Source: Panulirus ornatus
Lineage: Eukaryota; Arthropoda; Malacostraca; Decapoda; Palinuridae
Length of the DNA stretch: 64,000 nucleotides
Reading direction: 5' to 3'
Assembly: GCF_036320965.1 (NCBI RefSeq)
Contig: NC_092240.1
Span: 8,644,501 to 8,708,500, forward strand
A model generated the notes under the pieces. It searched no databases, was not told the origin of the DNA, and saw nothing but the letters and a program-made list of their open reading frames with translations. The position numbers were made by a program, and so were the translations under genes. Below, piece after piece: positions 60,901-64,000 of this stretch; positions within the stretch are counted from its first letter, which is position 1; every line of letters begins with the position of its first letter.

Positions 60901-61852
60901 AAATAGATACGGATGAGCAGATAGCTTACCTGAGATAGGTGGGCCGATGATCGAAGCGACATACAGGATGGCATAAATGGTGCTGATTTCCGTGACAGTG
61001 ATGCCAAGCTGCTTCATGTGGAGCGTCAAGTACAGCAAAATGGATGTCGTTCCTTGGGTAATGGAGGTGTCATTAGCACAGGAGATGGCAACACTGAACT
61101 CACTGTGAACGTATATGATCTATAAAAGATGTTATCTTAAAACACCCAAGTATGGTGTTCATGTCTTCGATTGGTGGTTACAAAGTGATATTTACAGACA
61201 CAATGAACCTTTTAGTGGTCGACGGGACCAAAGCCAAAATAATCAACAACACAACATCGAACTCACGCCTATAGTTCACACTAGCCTGGCAGCATTTGTT
61301 ATAACTTAATCTAACTTGACCATACGATTGCCTGAAGACCTAGGAGAAAACTGATGATATAAACTCTAACATTTATTTTTTTTTTTATTTAAGATGGCAG
61401 TTTAGTACTCGTTTTCTTATGGACATACGATGACTTGTTAGTGGTCATTACTACCCTTGAGACAACATTATCTCGAAGTACTGGAGTCTTAGAAGTACAG
61501 TTACTTTACACTTAAAGGGAGGAAGAGGCGTACATCCAATACACCCAGGCAGATAAGAACAACCCTTGAATAAGTACAGGCAGACGCTCGGTGAAGGTTA
61601 CCAGTAAAACAGAAGTCAGCTTTATAAAGTAATTATATTCAAATGGCTGTTGACCTTACCTGCATGAGACCTTGCCTGCACAAAGACATACTAGAGACCT
61701 TGCCTGCACAAAGACATACTAGAGACCTTGCCTGCACAGTGACCTACCGCCGGCGTAAAGAAACTGAACGATCTTGTTGATACTCAGTTCCTTATTCCAC
61801 GTCATCTGTTGCCTCAGCCAGGCGCGCCGCCCTCTCCTCGGCTCATCCCAAT
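38674..61852 (-). CDS. MFSD6: MFSD6-like major facilitator superfamily transporter, N-terminus missing
   Basis: This is a multi-pass membrane transporter related to MFSD6 (MFS_1-like group); the substrate cannot be inferred. Twelve exons were read on the - strand, in gene order: 61732-61852, 60930-61102, 59518-59729, 58387-58485, 57791-58039, 56210-56342, 54458-54543, 48530-48698, 47037-47181, 45045-45196, 41160-41312, 38674-38777. All phases agree and total 598 aa to the TGA. Diagnostic parts are LHMKQLG, GPPISG followed by IMADKLG, EYGKQRLW, FLESFLF, FPFELLEV, and the C-terminal GQGVGSLVGG. Residues about 128-262 form a loop with 13 cysteines and two N-glycosylation sequons. The last exon is an acidic cytosolic tail. 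The first listed exon starts at a splice acceptor, so at least one N-terminal exon lies above 61852 or beyond the window. The introns are full of transposons. Family assignment is good; orthology to vertebrate MFSD6 is less sure. Confidence 0.82.
39050..39547 (+). mobile_element. LINE 3' UTR fragment split by a foldback insertion
   Basis: LINE 3' UTR blocks at 39055-39170 and 39483-39547 are in order on the + strand and are separated by an inserted hairpin element (39171-39482). A (TAA)n run precedes at about 39020-39043. Confidence 0.75.
39171..39482. mobile_element. Foldback element with arms of about 130 bp
   Basis: The left arm 39202-39331 is the near-perfect reverse complement of 39351-39482, around a 19-bp spacer (39332-39350). 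A short single-copy stretch (39171-39201) lies outside the left arm. It interrupts a LINE 3' UTR, so it arrived later. No coding is evident. Class unknown; a non-autonomous DNA transposon or a Penelope-type end are both possible. Confidence 0.85.
39548..40382 (+). mobile_element. LINE copy J, C-terminal domain and 3' UTR
   Basis: A mostly open frame encodes [37 protein letters not shown] and [11 protein letters not shown], followed by a complete 3' UTR and tail. It lies in the intron before the last MFSD6-like exon, antisense to that gene. Confidence 0.92.
40386..40500 (+). mobile_element. LINE 3' terminal fragment
   Basis: The last 110 bp of the LINE, including the GGGTGGGTTGGGCC block and stem-loop, directly after the tail of copy J. 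An extreme 5' truncation. Confidence 0.85.
40501..41159. other. MFSD6-like last intron segment, nothing recognised
   Basis: AT-rich sequence between LINE copy J tail fragments and the exon at 41160-41312. Confidence 0.55.
41160..41312 (-). CDS. MFSD6: MFSD6-like exon: helices 11-12
   Basis: Entered in phase 1 after ATGCAG and left in phase 1 at GTAAGC. It encodes GQGVGSLVGGHLIAG, AAFRTFSAIAL and a last helix ending in SYTKKKLAAR. The glycine-rich GxGxxxGG block is a family hallmark. Confidence 0.88.
41313..42394. other. MFSD6-like intron segment, nothing recognised
   Basis: AT-rich; several overlapping reverse frames of 80-140 codons have no domain and look like chance. Confidence 0.5.
42395..42690 (+). 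mobile_element. Diverged LINE RT relic
   Basis: With stops ignored it encodes AIIPLYEGEGSKSEG, RISFLSTVHKMYGGRVINQVEN and then a FRQV-like block. The order matches the RT segment IVPLYKGKG...[19 protein letters not shown] of the main LINE, but it is too diverged to be the same family. Confidence 0.55.
42733..44830 (-). mobile_element. LINE copy K: leader joined directly to linker and RT, endonuclease missing
   Basis: On the - strand, 44830-44670 is the LINE leader plus the A/T-rich middle block. It joins at about 44665 to the linker (EWEMYKRKRQVK) and then RT ([25 protein letters not shown]) and the C-terminal domain in one long frame of 292 codons. The whole endonuclease is absent. The RT box reads IADD instead of FADD. 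The 3' UTR is cut off at 42733. Confidence 0.9.
45045..45196 (-). CDS. MFSD6: MFSD6-like exon: helices 10-11
   Basis: Entered in phase 2 after CTGCAG and left in phase 1 at GTGAGT. It encodes WMVFPFELLEVFTH, LMWVATM and PKGLLATMVSLVG. The P-x-E-x-L block followed by a Q/H-rich turn is typical of the MFSD6 C-terminal half. Confidence 0.87.
45310..45570 (+). mobile_element. LINE C-terminal relic (main family, old)
   Basis: Encodes KCFRYPELDTTVSGT, EVSYRAGEGMKVLG and GKAKMGMFKGV, matching [14 protein letters not shown], EVNHRVGEG and KAKMGMFEGI. It is truncated at about 45570, where a different element starts. Confidence 0.75.
45575..45800 (+). mobile_element. Jockey/CR1-type RT C-terminal tail, copy 1 of 3
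   Basis: Encodes LEAIHLLTMKERQVRSELI, TFRFLN, TRGYDIKSHKKFVRKD and VKKYFKV, the typical post-RT tail ending R-x-x-F-x-x-RV-x-x-WN of jockey/CR1 elements. Confidence 0.6.
45955..45990. repeat. AC microsatellite
   Basis: About 17 AC units in an MFSD6-like intron. A second, interrupted CA run is at about 48350-48380. Confidence 0.95.
46270..46560 (+). mobile_element. Jockey/CR1-type RT C-terminal tail, copy 2 of 3
   Basis: Encodes LEALDLPTLEDRRIRDDLLT and a frameshifted remainder with TKGHNMKVNKK and KDVKKYF-like sequence. Same tail as copies 1 and 3. Confidence 0.58.
46660..46870 (+). mobile_element. Jockey/CR1-type RT C-terminal tail, copy 3 of 3
   Basis: Encodes RLKATNLSTMQDRRMKGNLI and DCVEREQLFEI, then RKDVKHFH-like sequence. 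It is degenerate. Confidence 0.55.
47037..47181 (-). CDS. MFSD6: MFSD6-like exon: helices 8-9
   Basis: Entered in phase 1 after CAACAG and left in phase 2 at GTTAAG. It encodes LTVGSIIGVPVTF, DQIVKKLG and FFAYAIRHFGYS, matching the MFSD6 segment in which a helix is followed by a short basic loop and another helix. Confidence 0.85.
47182..48529. other. MFSD6-like intron (GC-AG), no other gene
   Basis: Intron of 1348 bp between exons 47037-47181 and 48530-48698. It has a GC 5' splice site at 48528-48529 and CAACAG at the 3' end. A CA-rich run lies at about 48350-48380. Confidence 0.75.
48530..48698 (-). CDS. MFSD6: MFSD6-like exon: helix 7, GC donor
   Basis: Acceptor TTTAG. It encodes a short amphipathic linker, then helix 7 with NWGFLESFLF and YLKELNAPNYLMG. 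The exon ends in phase 1 before GCAAGT, a perfect GC-type donor. No GT nearby gives the phase needed by the next exon. Confidence 0.86.
49149..49253. repeat. 21-bp minisatellite, left part
   Basis: Five units of 21 bp (49149, 49170, 49191, 49212, 49233), consensus about GGTCGTACCGTCGTGCTCAAG. The same unit resumes after the LTR element at 54062. Confidence 0.85.
49262..50011 (+). repeat. 5' LTR
   Basis: The last 200 bp (49806-50011) match 53857-54061. The right end is fixed by AACA followed by the primer binding site. The left end is inferred from TGTTAC, the inverted match of the terminal GTAACA; TGTTAC also occurs at 49280 and about 49305. Confidence 0.65.
50012..50029 (+). promoter_or_regulatory. 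Retroelement primer binding site, tRNA-Pro type
   Basis: The 18 bases directly after the LTR read TGGGGGCCCGTCCAGGAT, two differences from the tRNA-Pro primer binding site known from murine leukaemia virus. Position and sequence both fit minus-strand priming. Confidence 0.8.
50290..51090 (+). pseudogene. gag of the LTR element, broken
   Basis: Conceptual translation shows a charged coiled-coil-like N-part (KIQIVVEKERIQ), then a capsid/SCAN-like domain with FFIQFEKLATIKEWDE, SVDYKAVKEAV, AEAYRRRFRDV and LILLEQFKSGL. The zinc knuckle CMGCGEFGHGKYQC follows at 51377-51420. Stops and frameshifts interrupt it, for example at 50849. Confidence 0.75.
51590..52245 (+). pseudogene. Aspartic protease and spacer of the LTR element, broken
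   Basis: AIEDTGTSQNLIL carries the retropepsin DTG-T/S motif. VPGVHMLLGNDLTDK follows, the segment that ends Gypsy-type proteases. The frame between is interrupted at 51669. Confidence 0.7.
52300..53320 (+). pseudogene. Integrase of the LTR element, broken
   Basis: The N-terminal zinc domain shows EHLRVRKT, LSHFY and CKTCELC. The sequence then jumps from KPAPLT to IMCASTRFPEA, losing the region of the first catalytic Asp. The second Asp (QSDQGSNF) and the Glu (GIVERFHQTLK) remain. C-terminal ARFYGPWVIEKKV and LCHLNLIRPYH complete it. Stops at 52801 and 53093. Confidence 0.82.
53460..53856 (+). pseudogene. N-terminal fragment of RT of the LTR element
   Basis: After the linker FSDAPQRTGV and PIKQHLYGVNP come YMLDNDLIEK, CVLITKPDS, YKFCTDFRKVNKI and FVTMLDL, ending at the LLKGYWEVPST block in another frame. 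It is then joined to LTR sequence. The catalytic YxDD box is absent through deletion. Confidence 0.78.
53857..54061 (+). repeat. 3' LTR, truncated at its 5' side
   Basis: Matches 49806-50011 with moderate divergence, including the block TGGGCTGATTATACACCC and the terminal GTAACA. The missing 5' part was lost in the same deletion that removed RT and RNase H. Confidence 0.82.
54062..54205. repeat. 21-bp minisatellite, right part
   Basis: A partial unit directly after the 3' LTR, then six 20-21-bp units with the same consensus as 49149-49253. The LTR element is therefore inserted within, or at the edge of, one array. Confidence 0.87.
54458..54543 (-). CDS. MFSD6: MFSD6-like exon: helix 6
   Basis: This 29-codon exon is entered in phase 1 and left in phase 0 (acceptor CCACAG, donor GTAAGA). 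It encodes YFDYMPVFYLGAG and a hydrophobic helix ending IIRKDVK, where the central cytosolic loop starts. Confidence 0.83.
54690..54957. repeat. Degenerate minisatellite, unit about 31-33 bp
   Basis: About eight units resembling GTGTGGCTAGTAATGCCCTG followed by ACATCACTAGCA. It lies just upstream (gene direction) of the MFSD6-like exon at 54458-54543, with weaker units reaching down toward 54590. Confidence 0.8.
54958..55970. other. MFSD6-like intron segment, nothing recognised
   Basis: About 1 kb between two minisatellites; no gene or transposon recognised. Confidence 0.5.
55971..56158. repeat. Degenerate minisatellite, unit about 33 bp
   Basis: About five and a half units with the core AGCCACCTAGCTC and a CATGTCTG-type second half. 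It lies about 50 bp beyond the donor of the MFSD6-like exon at 56210-56342. Confidence 0.82.
56210..56342 (-). CDS. MFSD6: MFSD6-like exon: helix 4-5 connection and helix 5
   Basis: The acceptor is TTCCAG and the donor GTAAGG; the exon ends in phase 1. It encodes DALTVAIVKQHG, then EYGKQRLWFIVG and PPLAGYVVDRY. The Y-G-x-Q-R-x-W block is the best conserved MFSD6 motif in this part of the protein. Confidence 0.88.
56343..57790. other. MFSD6-like intron, nothing recognised
   Basis: About 1.45 kb; short chance frames only. 56400-56760 is rich in imperfect GTTAGG/TTAGGT-like words, not a regular array. Confidence 0.5.
57791..58039 (-). CDS. MFSD6: MFSD6-like exon: loop end and helix 4
   Basis: This 83-codon exon is phase 0 at both ends, with acceptor TTTCAG and donor GTATGG. 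It contains an NGT sequon and six cysteines including CCGC, then the helix starting FWIYLVLRTIA. It completes the 13-cysteine loop. Confidence 0.85.
58387..58485 (-). CDS. MFSD6: MFSD6-like exon: cysteine-rich loop
   Basis: This 33-codon exon is phase 0 at both ends, with acceptor CGGCAG and donor GTTAGT. It has four cysteines (NCEFDC, QFCF, GICQ) and an NLT glycosylation sequon. It is part of the large loop between helices 3 and 4. Confidence 0.8.
58486..59517. other. MFSD6-like intron, nothing recognised
   Basis: About 1 kb of AT-rich intron with no repeat or gene recognised. Confidence 0.55.
59518..59729 (-). CDS. MFSD6: MFSD6-like exon: helix 3 and start of cysteine-rich loop
   Basis: Entered in phase 1 after TTTCAG, it begins IMADKLGNYTWVV, the MFS loop 2-3 motif region (D-K-x-G), then a hydrophobic helix and VPERPR. 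The rest is extracellular-type sequence with three cysteines. It ends in phase 0 at a weak GTCATT donor; reading through reaches a stop within seven codons. Confidence 0.83.
59873..60325 (+). mobile_element. LINE copy L, 3' end only
   Basis: The last codons (NQD stop), 3' UTR and stem-loop, then an AATAAAA-rich tail. In an MFSD6-like intron, antisense to the gene. Confidence 0.93.
60930..61102 (-). CDS. MFSD6: MFSD6-like exon: helices 1-2
   Basis: The frame gives CANDTSITQ, LYLTLHMKQLG and a second helix ending GPPISG, where the exon ends at a GTAAGC donor in phase 1. The acceptor is probably TTCACAG at 61103-61104; two further AGs lie within the next ten bases. LHMKQLG and GPPISG are the MFSD6-type N-terminal signature. 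Confidence 0.82.
61103..61665. other. MFSD6-like intron segment, nothing recognised
   Basis: AT-rich sequence between the 28-bp repeat and the exon at 60930-61102. It contains the alternative acceptor TTTATAG at about 61123. Confidence 0.5.
61666..61747. repeat. 28-bp tandem repeat overlapping a splice donor region
   Basis: Two exact units (61666-61693, 61694-61721) and a partial third. On the gene strand each contains TGCAGGCAAGG, and the flank at 61650-61660 reads TGCAGGTAAGG. The end of the first visible MFSD6-like exon lies in this array. Confidence 0.9.
61732..61852 (-). CDS. MFSD6: MFSD6-like exon (first visible), cytosolic N-terminal segment
   Basis: Acceptor TTAACAG precedes the exon. 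It encodes a basic stretch (RRGRRAWLRQQ) and then LSINKIVQFLYAGG, the start of the first helix. The end is ambiguous. A strong GTAGGT donor at 61747 leaves phase 1, which fits no acceptor of the next exon. The GC donor CAG-GCAAGG at 61731 leaves phase 2, which fits. A weak GTCACT donor at 61743 also fits. I prefer the GC donor. Confidence 0.65.

Positions 61853-64000
<2,148 letters not shown>

Noticed and set aside
61741..61748. GTAGGT as the donor of the first visible MFSD6-like exon
   Set aside because: It leaves phase 1, which no acceptor of the next exon accepts in the MFSD6 frame.

Overview
This window looks like arthropod nuclear DNA, most likely from a decapod crustacean. The reasons are two intron-rich animal genes with arthropod-like protein sequence, AT-rich introns, and dense 5'-truncated LINE retrotransposons. 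I associate the LINE tail with decapod genomes from memory; I could not check this. No bacterial features, tRNA, rRNA or CRISPR array were found.

Two host genes converge on each other. On the + strand, WRAP73 (WDR8, a WD-repeat centrosome/spindle-pole protein) can be followed through eight coding exons to a TAG at 21588-21590. All splice phases agree and the product is 453 aa. Its first coding exon is present twice (988-1143 and 4515-4670) inside a tandem duplication whose breakpoints fall in LINE copies. On the - strand, an MFSD6-like major facilitator transporter runs from 61852 down to a TGA at 38674. Twelve exons with consistent phases give 598 aa; only the N-terminal exon is missing. It carries a cysteine-rich loop of about 135 residues and probably two GC-AG introns.

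Layout: 1-7016, WRAP73 exon-1 duplication with LINEs; 7534-21590, WRAP73 exons 2-8, with introns holding fragments of at least three retroelement families; 21603-32589, LINE-dominated intergenic block (full-length copy with a 5' inversion at 24127-27705, several partial copies, three short non-autonomous derivatives); 32590-38670, mostly repeat-free spacer between the convergent genes; 38674-61852, the MFSD6-like gene, whose introns hold LINEs, a foldback insertion, degenerate RT tails, a decayed LTR retrotransposon and several minisatellites; 62319-64000, a TA microsatellite joined to another LINE.

The dominant LINE encodes an AP-type endonuclease and a reverse transcriptase with an FADD box. 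A short element of about 240 bp is built from the LINE's 5' leader and a LINE-like 3' tail, so it looks like a RIME-type parasite of the LINE. The LTR element has an integrase-before-RT order, as in Gmr1-like Ty3 elements. No retroelement copy here has an intact open reading frame. No promoter or poly(A) site could be assigned with confidence.
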